DNA of 64,000 nucleotides. Source: Dipylidium caninum. Its lineage: Eukaryota; Platyhelminthes; Cestoda; Cyclophyllidea; Dipylidiidae. Shown one piece after another: positions 25,501-37,072 of this stretch. A model generated the notes under the pieces. That model saw only the letters and a list, made by a program, of their open reading frames with translations. It had not been told where the DNA came from and did not search any database. The translations under genes were made by a program, and so were the position numbers. Within the stretch, counting starts at the first letter, position 1. The number at the start of each line of letters is the position of its first letter. The stretch is from contig QEYB01000766.1 in the NCBI GenBank assembly GCA_017562135.1, positions 868,001 to 932,000 on the forward strand. Direction: 5' to 3'.

Positions 25501-28500
25501 ACCACCAATATTCAACTGTTCTGATGTTCTAACATTTTTGTTTCTTGTCAAAGCATGATAGGTAAATGTCTCGCAACGCCGTGGGTTTGTGTCGGGTAAA
25601 AAGTGGGTGTCGCACAAGTGTGTCACCGGCAGCCAGCGGGCTAGCAGAGGCCCCACAATCAACCCGAGGCAGGATGGCGGCAGCATGCCGACGCGGCGGA
25701 TACGAGGTCCACGGGAGTGCAAAGAACTTCGAAAAAAGGCGTTAGAGGTCGACACATTTAGTCTTGGACGGAAGTCGAATACCTCAGGTCTTGCCGAGCT
25801 GTCTTATCGGCATGTGGAGAACGCACTTCCACACAATCACCATCACACACGCCCTAGCAGGGATTGGGGCCGGCGGGCGGGCGGGCGGACAGGAGGAGCG
25901 TCGCTTTCCCAAAGGCGACGAGCATTGCTCAGAGGCCACCTTCCTCGCGGGGCACATTGGCCGAGGGTGAAAACGCCACCGACATTGGAGACGGGGTGGC
26001 GGGTATTGCAACCCTCAGCCCCAGCTGACAAGTGGGTCAAACGAGCCGCGCTTCCTAGTTCTAATGATAACACAGTGGTGGCGGTGGAGAGGGAGGGGCA
26101 TGTGGGCATTGCATAAGTCGAAAGTGGAAACCGGAAATGACATAGAAGTGGCAGAACGTGTAAACACATGATGCCGTTGCACACAGAATGAGAGAGAGAG
26201 AGAAAGGCTTCGTGAGTCACGAACGCCGCGTTTGACTTAACCGCGTCTTGCGTCGGACTCCGTTGACGGGTCCCTTTCACGAGTGGTGGAAGCCAAAAAT
26301 CGGGTCGCACAGGCTGGAGAGAGAGAGGGCACAGAGGCAACAGAAGTCTCTCACAACAGGATTCCACCCGGATGGTACCAACCTTTGAATAGGTCTTGCA
26401 ACACGCCTCTTGGGTGCCAACACCACGACCCGTCATACGCAATTTTTGCCTCACAACCCCCTCGAAGCCGCTTCTGTGTGTCACAACCCCAGTTCTGGCG
26501 TAGGTGCCGCCATTTAAGGATACTTAAGCTGACGTCTCCAGAGAAATAAAATTAGAAAAGCGTGAGATGTCCTATGAACAAACGAGGCTCACAATGGATC
26601 GCTTTGGGGTGATGGAGAGCACCAAGTTGTTCCTGCGTCGCTCCTGCTCGATGGTATCCTCGAGGCTCTTCCACCAGCTCAACTTCTCTTCCATGTCTCT
26701 GAAAAAGTGTACAGTTTCATGTAAAACTGTTAACTAACAGATATGGGAAAATAAAGCGTGCTACCGCTCGCCTTTATGGCAGTGGAGAGGACCTTCCGCT
26801 GCCAATCAAATTCCAACATCAACTAATTAAGCGCACTGGTGTAACCAAATTGGCGATGAACGATGCGAGCAAAAACGGCACTGCTTGAATGGCAGTTGAA
26901 GAAATGAAAGAAAGAAGATTGCGTTTGTGTGCAGAGTGGCGGTCCAACGGCCACTTTTACTGCGATTAATGGGACAGCGTGAACAGTTTGTCGGGATGCA
27001 AAACACACATCACTGCCGTCTGCATGACGGCGATATTTTGTCGGTCCCCACCGACAAGAGAGAGAGAGAAAGAGAGAGGAACTAATAGATTGGGGGTAAA
27101 TTTGGGCAAGTCCAAGCACCCATCTTCCAATCCCCGTGGCGCCGCAAGGTGTTTGCGTGAATCGCCTCGGGCCCATTCCAAAGTCAACGATGTAATTCGT
27201 CTAGCTGCGATGCCACCCCTGCGCCCCACTGGCTTGTGACTCGAGCCCCTCACTCCCGCGATAACGCATGGGGTGCGAAGCCTCCAGAGGCAGTGTTGAT
27301 CGCCTTTAAACCTTCGCCAACGTACACATGACATCCCTCAGACGCCACGCGACAGCAGGCATTTCAGTGATTAATCATTTCAACTACGCACCGTGAAGTG
27401 AGGTTGCAAGGTAGATGAAATTAACGAAACAAGGTAGATGTTTCTCTGTCTGCTCCAAATACACGTGATGTTGCACGGCTTCTCCTTCTCCTTCTTCTGC
27501 TACTCTACCTCCGTGATCGTGTTGTGGGTGGACTTCCAGGTCGTAGGGAATCCTATGGGTAACAAAAGCTGCTAGAAACTATCTCAAGGATAGATTATGC
27601 CGCAAAACGGGGAGTGTTCGGAAAGCGGAAGAAATGCATGGCCTGATTATTTGGGACGATATCCGCTAGTGAACACAAATGTCACTAGAAGTCTTCACAT
27701 TTGGATGCAAGAAAAAGATTGGCGCGAAAAAAACAGTCTCGAATTTCTTGGATTTGGGACCATTGTAAGAGTCAAAAGTCACCAGAATGGACCAGGCGAG
27801 AGAGCTTACGTGAACATGAGCTCGACTACACACTCGACTGCGCGAAAGCGGATGCACCTCTCGACGGGGATATCATCTTCCAACTTGGGCTCTTCTACCT
27901 GAAAACAAGGCTAAAGTCAGTCAGTGTGGAGGAAGAGAAAAATAACGTTGTGGTCAAATGAGTGAGTCAGTTGAGGGAGACGCCGAATTAGTGATCCGTA
28001 CCGCGAGACAAGTAGCCGACTATGTTGGAGATATCAAAGGATGCAGCCTTTTCTGCAAGTGCGATAGGAAGACTCGTTTATCACATTCATTATTTGTGCT
28101 CTAAAATCATGTTGTTACGTGGGCAATGGCACCTGTTAGGGAGCAGATCTGCATAAATAACGAAGTCGAATACATACAGATGACTGGGGGAAGACGAAGG
28201 GTGGAGGAGTCAATGAAATTCGCACATAGGGAATAGTCATATGTCGTTTGGAGGAAGCAAAACTAAAGACCCAATAGCGTAACGAACAAATGAGTGATAA
28301 ATGTAGTTCTTACCGAATGTCGGGGAAAAGGATGCTGATACTATAGGTAAGTTTATAAATGGCCGGTTATCTCGATCAACTATTGGAGTTACAAATATTT
28401 GTTTACATGGTAGCGGTGGTGTATGTTGAAGGAGAAGGTCATCGAGGACTTACGATCATGCTAACAATAGTTAATTCCGACTTCACCAAATAACGACCCG

Positions 28501-29962
28501 TCGTTGCTGTCTCCGGCTCAGTTATTATGAGGTAGTCGGAAAACTACAAGGAGAATGATGAGTACACAACAGGCTGTATAATTGTAGGGGTTTGAGGAAA
28601 TTAGTAACAAGAACAGAACAGTTCTGGAGATACCGTCTTTCGCCAATAATAGAAATAAAGAAAATGGGAAATCTTACGAGAAATAAGTGACGGTTCAGTG
28701 GTTTCTTGCCTACAGATCGCCGCGGTATTTTCAGACAAGGACCAGAGCGGATAAATAATGATAGTCTATCCAAATTGCTTCTTCTTCCATCAAGTTTGGA
28801 ATTTATCAGGAGAGCTTGGTTTATCATTTCCTAAAGACAAAGAATAATCGATTGGAGCACCACAATAACAATGGATTCATGAAGGAACACAACTTACATT
28901 TCTCGTAACTTCTTCCTCGGATGATTTCAAAATGTTAATTATTATTTTCAATGCACCTATTTGAAAAGAAATTTGAAGACAATTTTAGCATACATTCACA
29001 GCGTTCGCGATCTAACCCATCTGACAACACTACGATTTCTAAAATATTTCCTGTAAGATTAGAATAATAGGAAAATACTTTGAAGTAGCAACTGATATCG
29101 CATTAGTCGACTTTGAATACCAATGTACATTCCAGGTATAGTTTGGATATGCTGCTCCGAGAATTGACTGGATAGCTAAGGTAGAAAACAACCGCAGAAA
29201 AATGAAACAATTTCAATATTGTGGATAGGGAAACGAGATACAACATACAACAAGGGACTGGCAGTATTGTTGAAAAGGCTTGTCTTTATCATATATTGAT
29301 TGAAGAGTTTCGTATTTGGCACGAACTCGAGTCAGAAAGGCCTTATAGATATTGAAAAATGGCGCAAAATCTGTACTTGTGAAAACCTCGATCCACCATG
29401 CGAACACCGGAGTTTGCCTATGACTTTGATAGAATTTATCATCCATATAAGCGTGAAGCATGAATAAGGAGGGAATTTCCTTAAACACATCCCGAAGCAC
29501 TTCCTGATGGTCTGACGGAGTCGTTTCTACCTTGTGACTAATGTCCGTCAAAATCCTTAATGTTTCTAGATAGCGCTTCTCTGTATCGAATAATTCCTTT
29601 GACAAAAACTGCAATTTTTCAGATTTTTTCCGCAGAAGAGACTGTTCTTCAGCTCCTATACATCCATTTCTGGCAGCGTGCAGTAGGGATTTAACACGAT
29701 TTTGTGATTCCTCATCGAGGGAAATGGGTTTCTTTTCTCCAGCTGCATCATCGGTTTGGCTAGAAAGCTCCTGAATGACATCAAACACCGCGCTAGAAGA
29801 GCGGTTGTCCGAACATGCGCTGTTCTCGAATTTAATGCTGTCCTGAAATTTTATGAAGTCAGGAATTAGGAAATCGATTTTCAATGCGTACATCCGCGAT
29901 GGCGCACGAGAGCCACAAAACCGAGAATCAAAATACCGCCTTTGCTGCGAGGTCATTTTCAT
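19581..29962 (-). CDS. FGD-type RhoGEF with DH, PH, FYVE and second PH domains
   Basis: Exchange factor for Cdc42/Rho GTPases of the FGD (faciogenital dysplasia) family. Fourteen in-phase exons: 29962-29249, 29175-29079, 29050-28994, 28956-28898, 28830-28678, 28543-28454, 27898-27810, 26698-26593, 25424-25290, 22852-22697, 21585-21066, 20881-20805, 20258-19936 and 19659-19581; 884 residues. The DH domain (about 118-320) has SKELFDTEKRYLETLRIL and IQSRLMRYQLLLQ. PH1 covers about 325-450 (RHLFL joined to FSDYLIIT). FYVE is at 470-527: WVKD, CALC, RRKHHCRACGK, CGVC, RVC. PH2 (about 560-880) is broken by a Ser/Pro-rich insert near 590-670 and a second insert in exon 13. The eighth zinc ligand of FYVE is Asp. 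One intron is 28 nt; others exceed 2 kb. The first 40 residues and exons 12-13 are the least certain parts. Confidence 0.88.
23751..23767. repeat. (AG)n microsatellite in an FGD-like intron
   Basis: About eight AG units lie in the long intron between the two FYVE exons. Confidence 0.9.
25871..25888. repeat. (CGGG)n short tandem repeat in an FGD-like intron
   Basis: Four CGGG units in a GC-rich patch of the intron upstream of the first FYVE exon. Confidence 0.85.
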
Positions 29963-30926
29963 TCCCCTTATTTATTTAGCCAAATGGTTAATGAAAAAAT
30001 CTGTACATATTTGTGACTACGTGGACATGCAAAATACACGATGGAACGTTTTATGTGATAATTAGGGTTTGCAAAATTTTTGAAATTTTTATTTATTTTC
30101 TACATAAGGCCTAAATAATGTTAATTACCATCCTTCTCAGACAACAGTCTTCGAGCCCTTTACCATGGGCCCGTTTGTGATGCTTATATCGGTTATAGCC
30201 GTGTCATAGCTAGTTTCCTGTTCCAAAAATATAATCCACGCATCAAATTATAGATCCTTACGGCTTCTTATGACACTTAATCTGTTTGAATACTAAAACC
30301 ACTGCACCAGTTTCACTTGCACAAAGTCAAAACAAAGCATATTATACAGCATCGACAGCCTACAACTGAATCTGTATTGAGCATTGCAATAAATCAACAC
30401 TCTGCAGCCTAACGGCAGAACTGTTCACGTGAGGTAAGCGTCTGAACTGTGCACCATAATAGCAACCGAGCCATCCCCGCAGATAGACGATTACGAACCA
30501 CTTAGTTCTCATTTCTCACGCACTGGATCATTTGATGCTGGAGATTGTTAGCAAAAATAGTCCCCCCCCCCTCACATGTGGCCTCCAAATACTTGCCAGC
30601 ACACATATCCACACCCGCCAAGAGGGCAAACATCACCGCGCAAGCTGCACACCGCGTCGGGCCGAGACCAAACCCCCCCACTTGGAGACGCTCGTGGGCA
30701 TCACGCACCGACCCACTCCACAACCCGTTATCGTGATCTACAGCAAATTGACAACACCCCATTCGCAATAATGTTAGTACACATCCTCCCCGCGAACGGT
30801 TCAACCAACTACACCCTAGCTATTGTGACCCTGTACCATCAACAACTTCAAAAGTTCGCCACCACCTAATCTCCACAACCACATATGTACGAACGACATC
30901 GGAAATAGATAATCATATTCACCAAA
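29963..30926. other. Spacer between NUP35 and the FGD-like gene
   Basis: Both genes read leftward, so this holds the NUP35 3' UTR and the FGD-like promoter or upstream exons. At about 30.56-30.90 kb the plus strand is unusually rich in C and A, starts with a run of nine or ten C, and is open in all three plus frames for about 200 bases. I recognise no protein there. Confidence 0.45.
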
Positions 30927-32478
30927 TTAATTCCACCCGAAGACATAATCCAGTGCCTTTGAAAGCAGCCCTGACGATTTCGAGGCAGACCCCTAAAAGG
31001 ACAAACAAGGGCTCAAGCACTAAATTTTATCACAAGATGGCATATCCAAACAGTAACTACTCACTCGGAAAGACTGATTATGTGAGGCTCTGACGACTTG
31101 TCCCCTAGGTGGAGGTTGGTAAGGCGCTGCAAGGGGTCGCATGGAACTGTGCCGGCTTAGAGTAGTGGTAGAGCGCGTTGGACCGGAACAGTTAAGTCCG
31201 CCTGCGAAGCTACTATTGAAGGCGTTAGGCGAATCTGCTGTCGCCCCAATCCGTAATCCACCACGTATAAGTGGTGATTGAAATTTTGCTTCAGGAGATT
31301 TACAAACATCTCCAGGTATCCTTGAATCGTCTCCTCCGCCATCTTTTAGGGAAACGACTTCTTCGACCGCAGTGAAGTTATTTTGCACGACGGATTCGGA
31401 ACTGTTTATTGCATTCTTGGAACCCAAAATAGTGTTAGGGGGGCACTGATATAAAAAGCTTACCAGGTCTGTGCATTTTCGCACCCCAATCATGAATCTG
31501 CCATCGAGCACTCGACCGTTTCTGTTCAATGCACATCGAGCTTGAATTTTATTAGCATACTTAATGTTCATCCAATTACCGCCGTTAGTAATCTGAATTT
31601 TAAAATGAGAGCAGACTCTGTAAAAACTATAATTACACATTATTACTCAAATAAACCCAAACTAGAATATCATACGACAAATTTCTCAATGGTTCCTAGA
31701 TGTGAGAACTGCTGCAACACAAAAGTTGCCTGTGAGGGATCGTATCCAAAAACAGTTACCCACGTTGCAGATTCGTCATCTGGTAGGCTGGAAGAACTAA
31801 TAAAAACGAGTTATAGAAACTGTAACAACGACATCACAAGTGTGTACTTGTCTCACCCGTCAATATGCGACTTTTCCAATGCCGAAACTTGTAAAGGAGA
31901 ATGAAAAGGAGAGCCACACTTCGACGAATTAACATGCATACGGGACAATGGCTGACGCAGGGGGGAAGAAATTAGTCTTTTTGCAGTCGAATCAGTGGTA
32001 CATAAATCATTTTCTTGAACAACTAACGTTTTTAAATTTGCATTGGCCCACAAGCTTTGAGTTGGAGGAGAAGCATGCCTGCGGACATTGCGTTCAAGAT
32101 TTGGTGGCTTTACACCTGATAATCGCGGCTGGATAGTAGAAATATGATCGCCAAATGTCTACAAACCTGTGCTGTTCTCGCGTGTTGAGAAGTAGACGGA
32201 TGAGACTGAGAAGTAAATATGGGCGTCACCTGACACCCTTTCGCAGGAGAGGCGTGGAAATCTCCCATCAGAAATCCGGGCAAATATTGAGGGGTTGAGA
32301 CGTTCGCAGCCTTTGGTGACGTGGAAGTTACATTCATGGGCTCGAAATTTTTACCAGCTTTTGAAGCAGGACAAGTATACGAATTGGGCGACCCAAAAGT
32401 AGGGCTAATGACACCGGACGCCATTGCGAGCAAGTTCAGATCAGGGCGGGATCCAATGTGGTGACCTTGCCGAAACAT
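30927..32478 (-). CDS. NUP35: Nucleoporin NUP35 (NUP53/MPPN family)
   Basis: A structural nuclear pore protein linking the inner ring to the membrane. Five in-phase exons: 32478-32167, 32128-31857, 31796-31676, 31592-31065 and 30992-30927; 432 residues. The N-terminal region has QYLPGFLMGDFHASP, close to the family's QFLPGFLMGD. The non-canonical RRM is split over exons 3 and 4: DDESATWVTVFGYDP, LQQFSHLGTIEKFV, then NGGNWMNIKYANKIQARCA and GRFMIGVRKCTD. SSMRPLAAPYQPP follows, and the last exon encodes the amphipathic membrane-binding end SKALDYVFGWN. The protein is longer than human NUP35 because of extra linker on both sides of the RRM. The start was taken at ATG 32478; ATG 32424 (MASGVISP) is equally possible. 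The first intron is 38 nt. Confidence 0.93.
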
Positions 32479-33848
32479 AAACAAACGGTTAAAAATCAAA
32501 TGTGTATTCTCGATTAGAATTAACATTTTTAATTGTTAAATTGTGCTTTAATTTATTTAAAAAAATTTTTGTGCTGATATGGTTTTTCCAAAAATGACAA
32601 TTTACGAGTAACCGAAGCTAGAAATCATTGGTGAAGGAAAATTTAACTTGCCTATCATGATTGCTATCTTCTATCCCTATTAAAATGACACTACGTATGC
32701 TATGTGCATCAAAGGCTTTTACCTTCGGGTTCAGGTAAAATTGGCAAACAAAAATTGACAGTAGTATATATTCAATTTAAACAAAGCAGTAAATCCCCGG
32801 CAGTATTAGAAAATCTGAGCTCTTCTGTTTTGCATGACGGAATAATTGATTTAGCTTTGTAAAGTTTTTCTATTGCGATGGACAATTATTCAAGACCTGG
32901 AATTATGTGGCAGTGATCTTTAACCCACAATTACCTAACGGTTTTACTAAGAAAGTCATTTAGCTCATTAAGGTTCAGAGATATTGCTGAAAGTTTGTTT
33001 ACCGATTTTCACTGCTTCATTTTGCCTTCACTTCTTGCCTAAATAAAAGCGATTGTATAAATTCATAAACGAAATATTTTTGTTGTCGACCTTTCCATCT
33101 GTCCTTCTAAAGAGAATAAAAACATTTTTTCCAAAAAAGATTTATATCCAAGCTTAGCGGAAGCAAAGAAAAATACCTATTTGCCGGACGGCGTCCTCGC
33201 ACAGAGTGGGAATTGAACATATCAAAAATTATTGTTACTAATATGTGAGTTTATCGAATGCTTTTTAACCTGCCTTCTAAGGCTTCACACATGTAATTAT
33301 AATAACCGCTAAGATGTTCAAAATTCCAGCAGTTTTTCTACTGCAAATATGACAAAGTATTTTGGTCAGATGAGCTATGCGGAGGACTTACTTAAACAAG
33401 TATCTTTAATAGACAAGTCAATGCTGCAAATTACAGACTTTTTCAGTCACCGCATTTTCATGTAATTACTCTGAATATTCGGATGTGACTAGCTCCAAAC
33501 CCCTAAAAGGTTACGCCCAAGTTTATTAGTAGAACCGAGTTGTTTCCCTTTGGTTTTAATTCTAGCACATCTAACTTTTTTTAACATTAAAGCTTAAACT
33601 GTGGATTTTTGACTAAATCTGAAGTCGTTTAATAATTGTATTTGCAGCAATTTTGTTGCAAAGTGTTGGTAAAAAGCCCCTTTTGTTAGCCAATATTTGG
33701 CTAGAAACAATTTATTTTTATCAAATTAATTTTTTGATTTTAAAATTTTAACACAACGAGCATGTTTTTTACTGTTTCACCACAGTGATCTATTTGCTAG
33801 CCCCCAACCGTGGGACCTTGACACACATTTCCTTCGGGTCCCGCTAAA
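32479..33848. other. AT-rich divergent intergenic region
   Basis: Separates the starts of NUP35 (minus) and the endophilin-like gene (plus). It is very AT-rich, without open frames of note or recognisable motifs. Both promoters should lie here. Confidence 0.55.
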
Positions 33849-36800
33849 ATGCGGCGGCAGAAGTCATTGCCGCTTTTTGTAAGTCTTATGTTCGCCACAT
33901 TACGTACAACAATTTTTTAGAAAGCTGACGAGCAAAATATATTATTTTTGCGTCCCAAAAGCATCTTACTTATGGCTTTGACGTTCGTGCGCTTTGTAAT
34001 ATTAAACGCTTTCTTTCTCCGAATATCTATAACTTTCACTGCCTTGCTTTTACACTTACCTTTTGAAAATTTTATTATATCTGTTCCTGTGGGTTCGTCT
34101 TTCCATTCTCTTTAAATGAACAACCTACCGTTCTTAGAATTATCTATTTCCCCTATTGTAGAAAAAGTACAATAAAGCACGTAGTCAAGTTGTTGACACA
34201 AATGAATTCGCTGTAAGTTTTACATTTTCTATCTGACACTGCTTATGCTTTCATGCTTAATCTTCATCAAAATTATTAGTACATATTGGATACTCCTTTG
34301 CATTGTTTGTTTTCAGGCCATAGATGCATGCACACGGTTCTACTCTAAGCTGGAACCTAAAATGAGGGATTTGTTGCATCCTTCTCGTCACTCGTCTGTG
34401 CAAAAATTTCTTGGCAAGAGTCAGACAGGCCCTACTTATGATTGTGAAGAGATGAATTTCGCTCTCTTCCTAAAAAAGTATAGTCCGGATCTTACTAATT
34501 ACCTTCGTACGTTCGTTACTATTAATTCTCCCTTGGTTTTTTTCTCAAGCGTTTGTTATGTCCAACTGAAAGTGCTGGTAACATTCATATTTGTGTCGTG
34601 GATTCGCGGAAACACATATATTTTGACAAGGAAACCTTATTGTTTATGGCATCCTGAAAAGAAGTACCATTTGCAGGGGATGACTTTTGATTGTTGGATG
34701 GTATTTTATCTTCGTTGGCGTTAACTTGCATATACAGTTGAAGTGCTTATGAAGTGACATTATACCTCACATAATGCATCGTTCCTATCCATTGGTAACA
34801 CCTTAATTTTGGTACTCGCAATTTCATTAAATTTTAAGTCAAGCTTCACAGTTTTTGTAATAAATTTTAGTGGCTAAGGTCCCTCTCATCATCGCAAACC
34901 ACCACAGCCTTAGCTTACATTAAAATTTTGTTCCGAGCTGTTACTTGTATGTTCCTCAGGTGAGACTGTACACGCAATGGCAGAATCATACCAGGAAATA
35001 GCTGATCTCAAATCCCAGCGTGAATCAACTATGAAATCCAGTTTTTTTGATCCCACCGAGATATCAACGAACGGGGAACTGGTTAATATATACGTGAGTT
35101 TACTATCCTTGCATCAAGAGTTCCTGCTTCGGTTATATATCTACATGCACCCTATTTCTTTGTAAATTTGCGTCCTGCGTGCATGATCGGTTATACAATC
35201 GCTTTCAAAATGAGCTTTCTCTCTCAGCATCCCCTTCCTTCAATCTCTTTACCACTAAGCTGTCAGTATATACTATCACCTGTTCATGCCAAGTGTGTTG
35301 CTTCACTAGAAACACGAGGGAAAGTGGACGCATACATCAGCCACATTATTTGTTGAATGATTGAAATGAAATTCTTTCGCTTTTGCAGAATCTACGAACC
35401 GATGTAGAGGAAAAATTAAATGCCTTAAATTCGGCCAATAGGATCCGAGAAAAAAATGGTAAGTCGATGTTTTCGTAGACAAAGAGCTGTGTAAAATGGA
35501 AGGGAAAATGGGTCAAATTGGCCGACGCTCTTTATATGAGGCTGGACAACTGATGAGTTGGAAGACCGTTATTTAGGAGGGCCTGATGGCAACTCGTTAA
35601 ATACTCCAACATTGAGCATCTTTTTTGGGTGTCTGTGACATCTTGCACTGAGGGGTTGACTTGCCTCTACAAAAAAGGATTTTTGTCTATTCCATGACGA
35701 GTGTGCTATACATCACGTCCCTCGCTCACAGCGACGTCGACATTTGGATTCTCTGACCACTTTTCTGCCCATGAGATAGTAGATTTTCACCACTGCTCAT
35801 TGCCGCCGTGGGTTTAGTGCACAGTGCAAGAAGCGCATGTTTATGTGGAGTTGGTGGAGGGAGATGCGAGCATTCCCTCGGCCCAAAGTTCACTCATCGT
35901 CGGGAACGACGGCGAATGATGGCGGGTGAAGAGAGAGGAAGGAGTCGAAAGTCGAGTCATTGCGGGAAATCGGAGTTCCGAATTTTGGTGGATCTGTTAT
36001 AAGTGCCTACGAGCTGCCCGTTTTTAGACACACCGTATCTGCTCAAATAGTGGTAGAATCGGGTAAAGCTTTATATCCACCTGCGATACACGTAAAGTGC
36101 AGCTGTGTCGTAATTGTTGACCTGTCGAGCAACTGCTCTCTATTTTCTTTCCTCCGTCACACACTCAAGAGTGACATGCTCCGCGATTATATTAGATTCC
36201 TTTGTAAGTTGGGAGCCAGAAGCTGGGATTAGTGAGTGTTGACTGTATGCTTTCCGTCGCAAGACTTAATTCCTGGCAGTGGAGAGAGGAGACTTGCAGT
36301 TGGGTGGAGGCCGTAAAGAATGTCCTTAGCTCTTACGTGTCTATCGCTTAGGAGACAGCCGCACTATGAAGCTGCGAAATGATGCCTTCCAGGCGCATGT
36401 GGACGCAAAAGAAAAACTCCAGAAAGCCCTAAAGGAATTCTTAGAAGACGAGGTAGGGTTGAGCAGTGCGAAGCATCGTCTTAGTTTTTATGGATGTGCG
36501 CACCTGAAGGGTCCCCACTTCCTTTGTAGCCGAGGAGGATACACATGCTGCTCACGGCCGTCCAAATTCAAGCGGAGTATCAAAAGAAGATGACAGAAGT
36601 CCTAATCAAACTCGTCTCCGAAATCAGCACCATGTAGGTCGCCGAGTTGATTTAAGTCCTGCGCCTATGTCGCCACCGATGTCCCGCGTGAGGCCGTCGT
36701 TTAGGCTGTAGCGCATCGCGTTCGACGGCGCTGCCTCCTCCTGGCTGCCTTCGCTCCACGGCGCTGTTGCGGCCGCGCTGCGTGGTGGTGCCCGCCCCCA

Positions 36801-37033
36801 GATAGGCTCTTCGGGTGCTGCTAAAGACCCTCCTCTTAAGTTGGGTGGTGCGATGGGAGACGAGATTGCGGTGTAGACTGAGAGATTCGAGCGCCGAAGT
36901 TGTCTTTTGTGCCCTGCCATTCTCCCACCACACCTTTAGACAATCAAATGATCAAATTTCATCTACTTCTGTCATCGGCCCGCTTCCACCTCCTCTCCTC
37001 TTCTCTCCTCCCCTTTTCGCTCCCTCCCTCTCT

Positions 37034-37072
<39 letters not shown>

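Noticed and set aside
25237..25755. 172-codon minus-strand open frame
   Set aside because: It overlaps the true FYVE exon (25424-25290) in a different frame, so it is a shadow.
28313..28390. Exon-like segment with acceptor and donor inside an FGD-like intron (frame VDRDNRPFINLP)
   Set aside because: It cannot be joined in phase to the preceding exon ending at 28454, while the exon at 27898-27810 joins in phase and completes the PH domain.
31542..31904. 120-codon plus-strand open frame
   Set aside because: It lies opposite NUP35 exons 2-4, which have strong family motifs on the minus strand.
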